A DNA stretch of 33,804 bases. Source: Nonomuraea longispora. Lineage in GTDB: Bacteria > Actinomycetota > Actinomycetes > Streptosporangiales > Streptosporangiaceae. The stretch covers positions 1 through 33,804 of the forward strand of contig NZ_SMJZ01000085.1 in the NCBI RefSeq assembly GCF_004348345.1, in the 5' to 3' direction. Below the pieces are notes generated by a model, which was not told the DNA's origin, ran no database searches, and saw only the letters and a program-made list of their open reading frames with translations. Each line of letters opens with the position of its first letter. Position 1 is the stretch's first letter. A program made the position numbers and the translations under genes. Shown here piece after piece: positions 33,803-33,804 of this stretch.

Positions 33803-33804
33803 CC

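Overview
The window is high-GC DNA from a filamentous actinomycete. The signs are strongly GC-biased third codon positions, many GTG/TTG starts, apparently leaderless promoters, SorC, LAL-LuxR and TetR regulators, and sugar ABC importers lacking their own ATPase. Gene content feels like Streptosporangiaceae (Nonomuraea-type), but that is an impression, not a proof.

Layout. (1) 1-8181, plus strand: the tail of a SorC-type regulator, then a tightly coupled seven-gene catabolic operon: lipoprotein sugar binder, ABC ATPase, permease, two FGGY kinases, histidine phosphatase and D-2-hydroxyacid dehydrogenase. Six of the genes overlap at stop/start codons. (2) 8185-11403, minus strand: a second, ATPase-less sugar importer (binding lipoprotein plus two permeases) behind a perfect 16-bp LacI-type operator. 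(3) 11460-14874, minus strand: a short ANL-type protein with no P-loop and a large LuxR-family ATPase regulator. (4) 14959-15229: the collapsed remnant of an ABC exporter gene.

(5) 15236-22962 is the accessory heart of the window. Two units stand in tandem and share 14-bp terminal inverted repeats (TGTAGGGTCCGCGA). Each has a distinct left-type and right-type subterminal sequence. The 4-bp direct repeat AGGG lies before, between and after them: AGGG-[unit 1]-AGGG-[unit 2]-AGGG. Unit 1 (5.75 kb) carries a GNAT acetyltransferase and has collected an IS5-type element, a complete-looking group II intron, a piece of an HTH gene and a truncated ISL3-type element. Unit 2 (1.96 kb) carries only a HAD-like hydrolase and an alpha/beta hydrolase and has no transposase. 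I read these as cargo cassettes moved in trans, and the abutted right-left junction resembles a transposon joint.

(6) 22969-31777: a penicillin-binding protein with altered SxN and KTG motifs; a divergent MerR/aldo-keto reductase pair with mirrored 19-bp-spacer promoters; a TetR regulator; a secreted coiled-coil protein; a collapsed M14 carboxypeptidase gene; an aldehyde dehydrogenase; an alpha/beta hydrolase; and a second short ANL-type protein. (7) 31952-33802: the housekeeping GTPase gene typA/bipA, which anchors the right end to core chromosome.

All family assignments come from reading motifs by eye; no database search was possible.
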